In this document: positions 33,950-43,993 of the stretch, piece after piece | How positions within the stretch are numbered: position 1 is the stretch's first letter | How the letters are laid out: each line of letters opens with the position of its first letter | NCBI RefSeq assembly: GCF_014297445.1 | Contig: NZ_JACORU010000010.1 | Coordinates: 157,195 to 221,194, forward strand | Direction of reading: 5' to 3' | DNA: 64,000 nt | Source of the DNA: Ramlibacter albus | Lineage (GTDB): Bacteria; Pseudomonadota; Gammaproteobacteria; Burkholderiales; Burkholderiaceae_C | Translations under genes and position numbers: made by a program | The notes under the pieces: generated by a model | Told to the model about the DNA's origin: nothing | What the model saw: the letters and a program-made list of their open reading frames with translations, nothing else | The model's database searches: none

Positions 33950-34615
33950 GTCGAGCATCGACTTCACGAGCGGGATCGTGATCGCGCGCTGCGCCTGCAG
34001 TGCGTAGGCGTCGAGGTGCTCCAGCAGCTGCATCAGGCTGCCGAGGTCGCGCGAGAAGCGGGTGAGGATGAAGTCCATCACCTCGTCCGACAGGAAGATG
34101 CCGCGCGCATCCGCCGCCTGCCGCAGCACGGCACGGCGCTCCGGCTCCGACAGCACGTGCAGCTGGAACACATGGCCCCAGCCCAGGCGCGTGCGCAGGT
34201 CCTCGCGCAGCTTGAGGTCCGAAGGCGGCAGCGTGCCGGCGGCGAGCACGCCGCGCTGCAGCGTCTGCGCGTTGACGAACCAGTTGAACGCCGCGTGCTG
34301 CTGCACGGCGGTGTAGAGCTGCACGTCGTCCATCAGCACGACGGCCCAGCGCTCGTCGAAGGCCGGCGGCTCGGCGATCGTGGGGTCGAGCCAGCCGCAG
34401 GCAGCGCCCTGCTCGCGCAGCGACTCCTCCACCGCCTTGAGCAAGTGCGTCTTGCCGCTGCCCGAGGCGCCCCAGAGGTACGTCGGCACGGGCGAGCGCG
34501 TGGGGCTGCCGGCCCACAGTTGCAGGTGCTTCCACGCGGCCTCGTTGGGCCCGGCCAGGAAGCTCGCGAGCGTGGGCGCGCGCGCCAGGCCGATGTCCAG
34601 CGCCAGCTGCTTCAT
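33941..34615 (-). CDS. hda: DnaA regulatory inactivator Hda
   Basis: A 224-residue DnaA-like AAA+ protein. Hda with DNA-loaded beta clamp stimulates hydrolysis of ATP bound to DnaA, limiting re-initiation of replication. The N-terminus MKQLALDIGLARAPTLASF resembles the clamp-binding QLxLD/F motif of Hda. It then has PTYLWGASGSGKTHLL (Walker A) and VVLMDDVQ (Walker B). Length matches Hda and not full DnaA, as no domain IV is present. Its ATG overlaps the stop of the perM gene by ATGA, the order found in many betaproteobacteria. Confidence 0.94.
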   Translation of the reverse strand: MKQLALDIGLARAPTLASFLAGPNEAAWKHLQLWAGSPTRSPVPTYLWGASGSGKTHLLKAVEESLREQGAACGWLDPTIAEPPAFDERWAVVLMDDVQLYTAVQQHAAFNWFVNAQTLQRGVLAAGTLPPSDLKLREDLRTRLGWGHVFQLHVLSEPERRAVLRQAADARGIFLSDEVMDFILTRFSRDLGSLMQLLEHLDAYALQAQRAITIPLVKSMLDSA

Positions 34616-35688
34616 TGGTGTTGGTAAAGGTTCGAGGCCATGTAGCGCTCGCGCGCGCGGCGGATCGCGACCAGCAGCAGGGCGCTGGCCGGCAGCGCGA
34701 CGAGCACGCCGACGAAACCGAACAGCTGGCCGAAGGCCAGCAGCGCGAAGATCACCGCCAGCGGGTGCAGGCCGATGCGCTCCCCCACCAGCCGCGGCGT
34801 GATGAAGAAGCCTTCGATGACCTGGCCGCTGCCGTACACCACGCCCACCATCACCAGCGCCTTGATCGAGGCGAATTCGAGGAAGCCGGCGAGCGTGGCG
34901 AGGATCAGGCCGATGCCGAAGCCCACATAGGGCACGAACATCGCAAGCCCGGTGAACACGCCGATGGGCAGTGCGAGGTCCAACCCGAACAGCGCAAGGC
35001 CCGTGCTGTAGTAGATCGCCATGATCAGCATCACCAGCAGCTGGCCGCGCAGGTACTGGCCCAGCACGGCATCGGCCTCGGCGGTGAAGGAGTCCACGCC
35101 CGGGCGCATGCGCGGCGGCACGAGCTCGATGAGGCGCGCCACGAAGGGCTTCCAGTCCATCAGCAGGTAGAAGAGCGCCACCGGGATCAGCACCACGTTG
35201 CCGACGATGGCCAGGGCGACGCTGCCGCCCATCTTCACGGAGGACCACAGCGACGGGAACGCGTCTTCCCAATTCGCCGTGCCGAGGTACTTGAGGAGCT
35301 GCGCGCGCAGGCTCGCGATGTCCAGCGACACATGGATGCCGAACTGGGCGAGCCAGGGCGAAAGCGTGTCGTGCAGGCGGTCGAACAGCACCGGCAGCTG
35401 CTCGCGCATCAGCGGGATCTCCTTCGCGAGCACCGGCACCACGAGCAGCACGATGCACAGCACCGCGAAGATGAAAGTGAGCTCCACCAGCGCCACCGCC
35501 AGCCAGCGCGGCATGCGGCCCTTGCCCACTTCGTCGAGGCGATCCACCACCGGCGTGAGCGCGTAGGCGAGCACCGCCGCCACCACGAAGGGCGTGAGCA
35601 CCGCGCCGAGCGCGCGCAGGGCCAGAACCGCCACGAAGGCGATGGCGATCCAGGCAAGGGCGCGGCGTTGTGCGGGGGTGAGTTGCAT
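34612..35688 (-). CDS. AI-2E family (PerM-like) membrane transporter
   Basis: A 358-residue polytopic membrane protein of the AI-2E/PerM family, with about seven to eight hydrophobic helices. An N-terminal hairpin (ALAWIAIAFVAVLALRALG) is followed by YALTPVVDRLDEV, a soluble-looking middle section (LPVLFDRLHDTLSPWLAQFG), and a conserved VPYVGFGIGLILATLAG and EGFFITPRLVGERIGLHPLAVI. Functions claimed for relatives vary (autoinducer export, proton/sodium exchange). Located two bases from the PurM-like gene upstream and coupled to hda downstream. Confidence 0.9.
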   Translation of the reverse strand: MQLTPAQRRALAWIAIAFVAVLALRALGAVLTPFVVAAVLAYALTPVVDRLDEVGKGRMPRWLAVALVELTFIFAVLCIVLLVVPVLAKEIPLMREQLPVLFDRLHDTLSPWLAQFGIHVSLDIASLRAQLLKYLGTANWEDAFPSLWSSVKMGGSVALAIVGNVVLIPVALFYLLMDWKPFVARLIELVPPRMRPGVDSFTAEADAVLGQYLRGQLLVMLIMAIYYSTGLALFGLDLALPIGVFTGLAMFVPYVGFGIGLILATLAGFLEFASIKALVMVGVVYGSGQVIEGFFITPRLVGERIGLHPLAVIFALLAFGQLFGFVGVLVALPASALLLVAIRRARERYMASNLYQHQ

Positions 35689-35690
35689 CC

Positions 35691-36791
35691 CTACCGCAGT
35701 TGCAGGTCTTCGTCGCTGAAGCGGATGTTCAGCGGTTCGATGAGAAGCTGCTTCTCGCCCGCTTCAACTCGGCCTGCGAGCGTCCCGGGCACACCCAGCT
35801 GCTCCGCGATCTCCAGCGTGCGCACGGCGTCCTCCGGCTTGACGAAAAGCGCGAAGCCCGCGCCCATGTTGAGCGTGCTGTAGGCCTCGCGGTCGTCCTG
35901 CTTCGCATGCTGCTGGATGAAGGCCAGCACCGGCGGCACGGGCGGCAGCGTGTCGATGCGGTAGGTGAGCTTGGCCGGATGCCGCAGCAGCTTGCGCCAG
36001 CCGTGGCCCGTGACGTTGGCGCAGTAGTGCGGCGTGATGCCGGCCTTGAACAGCGCTTCGGTCACCGGCGAATACAGCACGGTCGGCGCGAGCAAGGCCT
36101 CGCCGTACGTGCCGCCGGCCAGCGGCGTGAGGTAGCCCATGGGCAGGCGCTCCACCAGCTTGCGCGCGAGGCTCAGGCCGTTGGCATGGATGCCGCTGGA
36201 ATGCAGCAGCACGATCGCGTCGCCGGCCGCGAGTTCGTCGCCCACCGAGAGGCGCGACTTCGGGTTGATCAGCCCCGTGCACGAGGCCGCGAGGTCGATG
36301 CGCCCGCCTTCCACGATGCCGGCCAGCGCAGGCGTCTCGCCGCCGCCCCAGGCCACGCCGCAGGTGTCGCACGCCGCCTTCCAGCCGGCCACGAGCGCCT
36401 GCGAGCGCTGCGCATCGCCGAACCAGTCGGAGCCGCCCGCGGCCCAATAGGCCTGCACCACGAGCGGCGTCGCGCCGACGGTGATGAGGTCGTTGATCGC
36501 CATCGCGATCGTGTCCTGCGCGATGCCGTCGTAGAAGCTCCTGCCGGTGAGCTTGTTCATCTCGTCGGCGACGAGCGACTTGGAGCCGAGGCACTCGACG
36601 ATGGAAGCGAGGTAGAACGGGCCGACGTCCAGCACGTAGGCCGACTCGCCGCGCGATGCCTTCACCTCGCGGAAGCCGTGCGCCCCGAGGTTGCCGGCGG
36701 TGGCCGCGGCGGCACGCTGCGCGGCGACTTTCAGGGGATCGATGAGGTCGTAGTTGACGCCTGCTTGCTCGTAGCTCAGTGTGTCCGGCAT
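35691..36791 (-). CDS. Divergent PurM-like (AIR synthase-related) protein
   Basis: A 366-residue protein of the PurM/ThiL/SelD ATP-grasp-like fold. Matching PurM: the start LSYEQAGVNYDLIDPLK, DTIAMAINDLITVGATPLV and GGGETPALAGIVEGGRIDL. It differs from the usual bacterial PurM because the substrate/ATP segment that normally reads SGTDGVGTK is ASIVECLGSKS and the AEMPG part is PALAG. It belongs to a distinct PurM-like branch. PurM itself closes formylglycinamidine ribonucleotide to aminoimidazole ribonucleotide. Neighbours (perM, hda) are those that normally flank canonical purM in this order. Either it performs the purM step or canonical purM lies elsewhere. Confidence 0.8.
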   Translation of the reverse strand: MPDTLSYEQAGVNYDLIDPLKVAAQRAAAATAGNLGAHGFREVKASRGESAYVLDVGPFYLASIVECLGSKSLVADEMNKLTGRSFYDGIAQDTIAMAINDLITVGATPLVVQAYWAAGGSDWFGDAQRSQALVAGWKAACDTCGVAWGGGETPALAGIVEGGRIDLAASCTGLINPKSRLSVGDELAAGDAIVLLHSSGIHANGLSLARKLVERLPMGYLTPLAGGTYGEALLAPTVLYSPVTEALFKAGITPHYCANVTGHGWRKLLRHPAKLTYRIDTLPPVPPVLAFIQQHAKQDDREAYSTLNMGAGFALFVKPEDAVRTLEIAEQLGVPGTLAGRVEAGEKQLLIEPLNIRFSDEDLQLR

Positions 36792-36841
36792 AGCCCCGAA
36801 TTATCGCCGCTGACGAGGAGGTGCCTGCCTAGAATCGCCCG

Positions 36842-38014
36842 ATGCCTGCTGCCAAACTGCCCGCGGGGGTGTGGGCGCTCGGCTTCGTCAGCCTGCTGAT
36901 GGACGTCTCCTCCGAGCTGATCCACAGCCTGCTGCCCGTCTTCATGACCACCGTGCTCGGCGCGAGCATGGTCACGGTCGGCCTGCTCGAGGGCGCGGCC
37001 GAGGCGACGGCGCTCATCGTCAAGGTGTTCTCCGGGGCGATCTCCGACTGGTGGGGCCGCCGCAAGCCGCTGGCGGTCATGGGCTACGGGCTGGGCGCGC
37101 TCTCCAAGCCGCTCTTCGCGCTGGCGGCGACCACCGGCTGGGTCGTCACGGCGCGGCTGCTGGATCGCGTCGGCAAGGGCATCCGCGGCGCGCCACGCGA
37201 TGCGCTCGTGGCCGACATCGCGCCGCCCGAAATGCGCGGCGCGGCTTTCGGGCTGCGGCAGTCGCTCGACACGGTCGGCGCCTTCCTCGGGCCGGTGCTC
37301 GCCATCGTCTTCATGCTGCTGTGGGCGAACGACATCCGCGCGGTGTTCTGGCTGGCGGTGATCCCCGGCGTGCTGGCGGTCGTGGTCCTGATCTTCGGCG
37401 TGCGCGAACCGGCGCGGCCCACGGGCGAGGTCCGCGTCAACCCGATCCGGCGCGAGGCGCTGCGGCAACTCGGGCCCGCGTACTGGTGGGTCGTGGGCAT
37501 CGGCGCCGTGTTCACGCTGGCGCGCTTCTCGGAAGCCTTCCTCGTGCTGCGCGCGCAGCAGGGCGGCCTCGCGCTTGCGTGGGTGCCGCTGGTGCTGATC
37601 GCGATGAACGTGGTCTACGCCGCCGGCGCGTACCCCTTCGGCTGGCTCGCGGACCGCGTGAACCACCGCCTGCTGCTTTGCGCCGGTCTCGCGGTGTTGA
37701 TCGTTGCCGACGTGCTGCTGGCGCTGGGCGACCGCGGCTTCGTGCTCTGGGCCGGCGTGGCGTTGTGGGGGCTTCACATGGCGATGACGCAAGGCCTGCT
37801 GGCGGCCATGGTGGCGGCAGTGGCGCCCGCCCGCTTGCGCGGCACGGCTTTCGGTATGTTCAACCTCGCCGGCGGCGTGGCACTGCTGGCGGCCAGCGGC
37901 ATCGCGGGGCTGCTGTGGGACCTCTGGGGCGCGCCGGCCACCTTCGCGGCCGGGGCGGTGTTCGGCGCGGTGACGCTCGCCGCGCTTGCCCTGCGCCGGC
38001 CGGCAATGTCCTAA
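36842..38014 (+). CDS. Major facilitator superfamily transporter
   Basis: A 390-residue membrane protein with about twelve hydrophobic segments. The MFS loop 2-3 motif is seen as ISDWWGRRKPLAVMGYG and a matching motif in the second half is YPFGWLADRVNHRLLL. It resembles drug/sugar-phosphate-like efflux members in the YfcJ-like group rather than a specific transporter. Substrate is not predictable. It is divergent from the PurM-like gene, 50 bases away, and followed after 85 bases by a cysteine hydrolase gene. Confidence 0.87.
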   Translation: MPAAKLPAGVWALGFVSLLMDVSSELIHSLLPVFMTTVLGASMVTVGLLEGAAEATALIVKVFSGAISDWWGRRKPLAVMGYGLGALSKPLFALAATTGWVVTARLLDRVGKGIRGAPRDALVADIAPPEMRGAAFGLRQSLDTVGAFLGPVLAIVFMLLWANDIRAVFWLAVIPGVLAVVVLIFGVREPARPTGEVRVNPIRREALRQLGPAYWWVVGIGAVFTLARFSEAFLVLRAQQGGLALAWVPLVLIAMNVVYAAGAYPFGWLADRVNHRLLLCAGLAVLIVADVLLALGDRGFVLWAGVALWGLHMAMTQGLLAAMVAAVAPARLRGTAFGMFNLAGGVALLAASGIAGLLWDLWGAPATFAAGAVFGAVTLAALALRRPAMS

Positions 38015-38099
38015 ACTGTCCGAAACCGGTCCTGCGCGGCGTGGCCCGCGCGGCGGCGGAAGGGAACAATCCGCTCCAACCCAACCCAAGGAGCCCGCC

Positions 38100-38666
38100 A
38101 TGAAATCCTGTCTCATCCTGATCGACGCCCAGGAGTCCTTCCGCCAGCGCCCGTACTTCACCGAGCGCGACATGCCCGGCTACCTCGCCGCGCAGAACGC
38201 GCTGCTCGAGGGTTGCGCCGGGGCCGGCGTGCCGGTCGTGCGCATCTTCCATGTCGACGGGCCGAAGTCCGCCGACAACCCGTTCGCGCTCGAATCGGGC
38301 TACGTGCGGCCGATCGCCGGCCTCGCGCACGCCGAGCCCGCGGCCACGTTCCACAAGTCGCGCCACAGCGCGCTGGTGGGCACGGGGCTGGACGTGTGGC
38401 TCACGCAGAACGGCATCGGCCGCCTCGTCGTGAGCGGCATCCGCACCGAGCAGTGCTGCGAGACGACGGCACGGCACGCGTCGGACCTCGGCTTCCAGGT
38501 GGACTTCGTGAGCGACGCGACGCTCACGTTCGACATGAAGAACCTCGACGGCTCCACGCTGGCTGCGGCCGACATCAAGACGCGCACGGCGACGGTGCTG
38601 GCCAACCGCTTCGCGCGGATCTGCACCGTCGGCGAAGCCCTCGACCGCGCGGTGAGCGGGGCCTGA
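38100..38666 (+). CDS. Isochorismatase-family cysteine hydrolase
   Basis: A 188-residue cysteine hydrolase of the isochorismatase/nicotinamidase-like superfamily. The catalytic triad is aspartate in LILIDAQESF (D9), lysine in TFHKSRHSAL and cysteine in RTEQCCETTARHASD. It hydrolyses amide, imide or vinyl ether substrates; the exact one is unknown. AAGGAG stands upstream of the ATG. A GlxA-type AraC regulator follows after three bases and may control the hydrolase or an unlinked pathway. Confidence 0.88.
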   Translation: MKSCLILIDAQESFRQRPYFTERDMPGYLAAQNALLEGCAGAGVPVVRIFHVDGPKSADNPFALESGYVRPIAGLAHAEPAATFHKSRHSALVGTGLDVWLTQNGIGRLVVSGIRTEQCCETTARHASDLGFQVDFVSDATLTFDMKNLDGSTLAAADIKTRTATVLANRFARICTVGEALDRAVSGA

Positions 38667-38669
38667 GGC

Positions 38670-39650
38670 TTGGTCCCGGTCCTGTTCCTGCTGCTGCCGG
38701 GCAGCCTGCTGCTGGACTGGGCCGGGCCGGCCGAGGCATTGCGCATCGCCAACCAGGTGCGCCAGGCGCAGGGGCAGCCGCCGGCTTTCGACCTGCGATT
38801 CATCGGGCCGCTTGAACAGCCCGCCACTTCCGTGGGCCCGCGCCTGGCCGGCATCGAGCCGCTGCCCGCAGCGCTGCCCGACGGCGCATGGCTCGTGCTG
38901 GTCGGCATGCCCGGCAACCACCTGGACCTGCGAGCACCCGGCGTCAAGCGCGCCATCGACTGGCTGCGCGCGTTGCGGCCCTGGCCGGCCGCCGCTCGCC
39001 TGGTGACCGTGTGCGCGGGTTCGCTGCTCGCGGCGCACGCCGGCCTGCTGGACGGCCGGCGGGCCACGACGCACCACAGCCACCTGGACGAACTGCGCGC
39101 CGCCGCGCCGCACTGCGACGTCGCCGGCAACCGGGTTTTCGTCATCGACGGGCCGGTGGCCTCGAGTGCGGGCGTGACGACCGGCATCGACCTCGCCCTG
39201 CACCTGGTCGCGCAGGAGTGCGGCGCGGTGGTCGCGTCGCGCGTCGCCCAGACCATGGTGCTCGCATTGCGGCGCGGCCCGCAGGACCCGGAGCTGTCGC
39301 CCTTCCTCGCGCATCGCAACCACCTGCACGCCGCCTTGCATCGCGTGCAGGACGCGGTGAGTGCCGAGCCCCAGCAGGCGTGGGACGTGCCTGCCATGGC
39401 GCGCATCGCGCACACCTCCACGCGGCACCTCACGCGCCTGTTCGTGGAGCACGCAGGCGTGGCGCCGCTCGAATACCTGCGCCGCATCCGCCTCTCGGTC
39501 GCGCAGGCGGCTTTGGCCACCGGCCGCAACGTCACGCAGGCGGCGCAGCTGGCGGGCTTCGGCTCCGACACCCAGTTGCGGCGGGCCTGGCGCCAGTTCG
39601 GCCTGGCCGGCACGCCGTCGTCCGCGGCCGGTTTGCTACAGAACTCCTAG
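38670..39650 (+). CDS. GlxA-type AraC-family transcriptional regulator
   Basis: A 326-residue regulator with an N-terminal DJ-1/PfpI-like domain (VLFLLLPGSLLLDWAGPAEA; LVTVCAGSLLAAHAGLLDGR; ATTHH). A C-terminal AraC/XylS double helix-turn-helix follows (MARIAHTSTRHLTRLFVEHA and GFGSDTQLRRAWRQFG). GlxA-like proteins often sense small amines or imides. The start is TTG three bases after the preceding stop, with GAGG just upstream; no ATG or GTG fits as well. It is co-transcribed with the isochorismatase-like gene. Confidence 0.9.
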   Translation: MVPVLFLLLPGSLLLDWAGPAEALRIANQVRQAQGQPPAFDLRFIGPLEQPATSVGPRLAGIEPLPAALPDGAWLVLVGMPGNHLDLRAPGVKRAIDWLRALRPWPAAARLVTVCAGSLLAAHAGLLDGRRATTHHSHLDELRAAAPHCDVAGNRVFVIDGPVASSAGVTTGIDLALHLVAQECGAVVASRVAQTMVLALRRGPQDPELSPFLAHRNHLHAALHRVQDAVSAEPQQAWDVPAMARIAHTSTRHLTRLFVEHAGVAPLEYLRRIRLSVAQAALATGRNVTQAAQLAGFGSDTQLRRAWRQFGLAGTPSSAAGLLQNS

Positions 39651-39732
39651 CGCAAACCCTCGTGCTGCTGGACATTGGCGGGGGTTCGGTCCAAACTGGC
39701 CGTCCGTCGTCCGCTGGAGAGTGAGCGCTACC

Positions 39733-40584
39733 ATGCCCGTGATCGCAGTCGTCAACCGCAAAGGTGGCAGCGGGAAAAGCACGATCGCGGCCCACCTGGC
39801 CGCGTGGTGCGCCAAGCAGGGCCATGCCGCCATGCTGGGCGACGTGGACCGGCAGCAGTCCAGCCGCGGGTGGCTGCGCCGCCGCGGCGGCGAGCTGCCG
39901 CAGATCGCGCCCTGGGCGCTCGACCAGAAGAACGTGCTGCGCGTGCCGACCGGCATCACGCACGTGGTGCTGGATACGCCGGGCGGGCTGCACGGCTTCG
40001 AGCTGGCCCGCATCGTGATGTTCGCGGACGCGATCGTGATGCCGGTGTGCCCCTCGGTTTTCGACCGCGAGTCGGCCGCGAGCTGCCATGCCGAGCTGAT
40101 GACGCTGCCGCGCGTGGCGAACGGCCGCTGCCGTCTCGCTGCAATCGGGATGCGCGTGGATGGCCGCACGAACGCGGCCGATACGCTGAAGAAGTGGTCC
40201 GAAGGCGTCGGCGTGCCGCTGCTGGGCGTGCTGCGCGAGACGCAGCTCTACGTCCGCAGCCTCGAAAAAGGCCTGACCATCTTCGACCTGCCGCCCAGCC
40301 AGGCTGCAACGGACCTCGCGCAGTGGGAGCCGATCCTGCAGTGGGTGGACCCGATCGTGAACCCGCCGCAGGCGGCCAACGACGGGCCCGGCGCCACCCG
40401 CGCGCCCGTGACACGCATCGCGGCGTCACGGCCGCAGGCGCTGATGCCGGCGCAGGAGGCGCTGGTGCATGGGTCGAGGTTGTTGACGGGCGGCAGGCCG
40501 CTGAACCCGATGCCCGCGAAGCCGGCGCCCGCGACACGGGAAACGCGCGAGTCGGGGCAGATACCGGGGTTTCTCAGGCGCTAG
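39733..40584 (+). CDS. ParA-family ATPase, stand-alone
   Basis: A 283-residue ParA/MinD-like ATPase. The deviant Walker A is NRKGGSGKST near the N-terminus, with the signature lysine and the GDVDRQQSS and LDTPGG motifs following. The core ends at about residue 210. A 70-residue proline/alanine-rich tail (AASRPQALMPAQEALVHGSR; NPMPAKPAPATRE) is probably disordered. No ParB or cognate partner is adjacent, so it may position something other than a chromosome or plasmid, for example a polyhydroxyalkanoate granule or a chemotaxis cluster (speculation). It converges on the SirB1-like gene and shares its stop site. Confidence 0.86.
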   Translation: MPVIAVVNRKGGSGKSTIAAHLAAWCAKQGHAAMLGDVDRQQSSRGWLRRRGGELPQIAPWALDQKNVLRVPTGITHVVLDTPGGLHGFELARIVMFADAIVMPVCPSVFDRESAASCHAELMTLPRVANGRCRLAAIGMRVDGRTNAADTLKKWSEGVGVPLLGVLRETQLYVRSLEKGLTIFDLPPSQAATDLAQWEPILQWVDPIVNPPQAANDGPGATRAPVTRIAASRPQALMPAQEALVHGSRLLTGGRPLNPMPAKPAPATRETRESGQIPGFLRR

Positions 40585-41432
40585 TGACGCGCGCGACGCA
40601 AGTCGGCCACGCGGTCCGCGATGGCATCGATGTCCAGCGCATCCTGCGCATGAACGAGGTAGGTCTCGAGGTCGTCCACGGCCAGTGCGGCATGCCCCTG
40701 CTCCGCGTGCGCGAGCCCGCGGTCGCGGTACTCGTTCCACGCGTCCGGCAGCAGCACCAGCAGGCGGTTCTGCACGGCGATCATGCGCTGCCAGTCTTCC
40801 TGCGCGCGATGGATCTCCTTCAGGTTGCGCAGCATGCGCGCGATGATGTCGCGCGCCGGCGCCGCCTGCAGGTAGAGGCCGAGCGGCACCTCGAACTCGT
40901 CGACGAGCCCGCTGCGCCGCTTGTACGGCTCCAGCCGCTCCGACAGTTCCTCGCGTGACAGCGATTGGCCGGTGAACGGGTCGATGACGACCTGCCCTTT
41001 CGGCAAATTCACTTTGACCATGAAGTGCCCCGGGAAGCACACGCCGCGCGCATGCAGGCCGATACCCTGCGCGAGCTCCATCCACAGCACGGCCAGCGAA
41101 ATCTGGATGCCGCGCCGCGTGCGCAGCACCACGTTGAGGTAGCTGTTGTCGGGGTCGCAGTAGTCGTTGACGTTGCCGCCGAAGCTCAGGTCGCGGAAGA
41201 AGAACTGGTTGAGCGTGCGCAGGCGTTGCAGCGGTGCGGCGTCGGCGGGGATGCGGCGCTTCAGGCGGGCGAGCAGCTGGTCCACGTCGCCCATGACCTG
41301 TTGGAGATCGAGGTCCGGGTACTCGTCCTGCGCGATGCTGGCCGCCGCTTCGAGCAAAGGAAAGTGCTCATCGCTCTGCACCAGGGTACTGAAGTACTCC
41401 AGCGGAGTGGGTGCCGAGAAAGGCAGAGGCAT
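40581..41432 (-). CDS. SirB1-family transglutaminase-like/TPR protein
   Basis: A 283-residue protein of the SirB1/UPF0162 family. A transglutaminase-like domain contains LNQFFFRDLSFGGNVNDYCD, DPDNSYLNVVLRTRRGIQIS and GVCFPGHFMVKV, the last holding the C and H of a papain-like core. The C-terminal third has a TPR pair (EDWQRMIAVQNRLLVLLPDA; RDRGLAHAEQGHAALAVDDL). Members are often encoded near prmC/prfA in enterobacteria, but function is unclear. The gene follows murJ on the same strand after 46 bases. Confidence 0.88.
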   Translation of the reverse strand: MPLPFSAPTPLEYFSTLVQSDEHFPLLEAAASIAQDEYPDLDLQQVMGDVDQLLARLKRRIPADAAPLQRLRTLNQFFFRDLSFGGNVNDYCDPDNSYLNVVLRTRRGIQISLAVLWMELAQGIGLHARGVCFPGHFMVKVNLPKGQVVIDPFTGQSLSREELSERLEPYKRRSGLVDEFEVPLGLYLQAAPARDIIARMLRNLKEIHRAQEDWQRMIAVQNRLLVLLPDAWNEYRDRGLAHAEQGHAALAVDDLETYLVHAQDALDIDAIADRVADLRRARH

Positions 41433-41478
41433 GGATGTTTTGTAATGGACGGCTTGCAGCCCGTCAAGGCAGGGAAAG

Positions 41479-43044
<1,566 letters not shown>

Positions 43045-43117
43045 CGCAGGGAGTGTAGCGGCTGCGATACAATGGAGGGCTTTGCTGGCAACATCCTCAG
43101 ACACAAAGGACTAACTC

Positions 43118-43417
43118 ATGGCATCTGGAAAGCCGAAGAAAAAGAACCCGCGTCTCGCGTCGGGCCGCAAGCGCGCCCGCCAGGACGTGAAACTCAACGC
43201 CGCGAACACCTCGCTGCGCAGCAAATACCGCACCGCGGTGAAGAACGTCGAGAAGGCCGTCGCCTCGGGTGACAAGGCCAAGGCGACCGAACTCTTCGCC
43301 AAGGCCCAATCGATCGTGGACACGGTGGCCGACAAGGGCATCTTCCACAAGAACAAGGCGGCTCGCGACAAGAGCCGCCTGTCGGCCAAGGTCAAGAACC
43401 TGGCCGCCGCCGCCTGA
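43118..43417 (+). CDS. rpsT: 30S ribosomal protein S20
   Basis: A 99-residue basic helical protein, MASGKPKKKNPRLASGRKRA, with KSRLSAKVKNLAAAA at the end, matching bacterial S20. It binds 16S rRNA in the small subunit. AAGGAC lies eight bases before the ATG. The divergent murJ gene shares the upstream region. A bidirectional hairpin terminator (43487-43509) ends the gene. Confidence 0.96.
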   Translation: MASGKPKKKNPRLASGRKRARQDVKLNAANTSLRSKYRTAVKNVEKAVASGDKAKATELFAKAQSIVDTVADKGIFHKNKAARDKSRLSAKVKNLAAAA

Positions 43418-43486
43418 TTCACTTCAGGTCAGCCCGGAGGCGATCCGCTTCCGCCGTTTGATCAGGGTGCGCTGCCAGCAAAGTAG

Positions 43487-43509
43487 AAAACCGCCTTCGG
43501 GCGGTTTTT
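43487..43509. terminator. Bidirectional rho-independent terminator between rpsT and the DUF3579 gene
   Basis: AAAACCGCC (43487-43495), a TTCG tetraloop and GGCGGTTTT (43500-43508) form a nine-base-pair hairpin. It has A residues on one side and T residues on the other, so it can terminate from both directions, fitting the convergent rpsT and DUF3579 genes. Confidence 0.92.
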
Positions 43510-43824
43510 CTATTTCCGGTCCTCGGGGAGAAGGCAGGCCTCGCCCACCTCCAGGTTGTTGTCCTTGGCGAAGTTCATGACGAAGTCCCACGCCATGGGC
43601 TCGTGGTTGCGCAACTCGCTGTTGACGATCACGACCTTGATGCCGTTCACCACCGTGGGGACGCACCAAGGGGAATAGCTGAGGTGGGTGCCCGGCCGCG
43701 CGCCGCCCGGCCGGAAGGGGCTCATGACGCCGGCCAGCCGCTCGGCCCAGTCGCTCGGGCGAAACGTCTTCCCGTCCCGGGTGATGCCCTGGATGAAGAG
43801 TTGCTTGGGGGCGGGGGCTGTCAT
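43510..43824 (-). CDS. DUF3579 family protein
   Basis: A 104-residue protein matching DUF3579, a family widespread in betaproteobacteria and often located here. It shows QLFIQGITRDGKTFRPSDWA, ERLAGVMSPFRPGG, LSYSPWCVPTVVNGIKVVIV and WDFVMNFAKDNNLEVGEACL. The start MTAPAPKQLF is preferred because the family begins at QLF; an earlier ATG seven codons upstream is possible. Function is unknown. Confidence 0.92.
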   Translation of the reverse strand: MTAPAPKQLFIQGITRDGKTFRPSDWAERLAGVMSPFRPGGARPGTHLSYSPWCVPTVVNGIKVVIVNSELRNHEPMAWDFVMNFAKDNNLEVGEACLLPEDRK

Positions 43825-43933
43825 GTGTTGCGGCGCAGCATGCAATTGTACTCTTATATAAGACTTGGGCCCGCGCCCAGCTCATCGGAGTGATGCGGAA
43901 TCGGCAACCAACGCCCGCAAACGGTGTGCCTAC

Positions 43934-43977
43934 AATCGGCTCTCAACGGCTCACATCGCGTTGAGCCGATTTTTTTT
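43934..43977 (+). terminator. Terminator-like hairpin in the argD leader (possible attenuator)
   Basis: Bases 43934-43948 pair with 43959-43971 through 13 base pairs with one two-base bulge and a ten-base loop, followed by eight T residues (43970-43977). It lies only two bases before the CAGGAG that precedes the argD start. The gene upstream runs the other way, so the only plus-strand transcript it could stop is the argD leader itself or readthrough from rpsT. No alternative antiterminator pairing was identified by eye. Confidence 0.65.
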
Positions 43978-43993
43978 CCAGGAGATGCAGGAC

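Noticed and set aside
43045..43104. A longer MurJ start at the GTG ending at 43104
   Set aside because: It would add 20 residues not seen in MurJ and run into the rpsT leader; the family N-terminus matches the later GTG.
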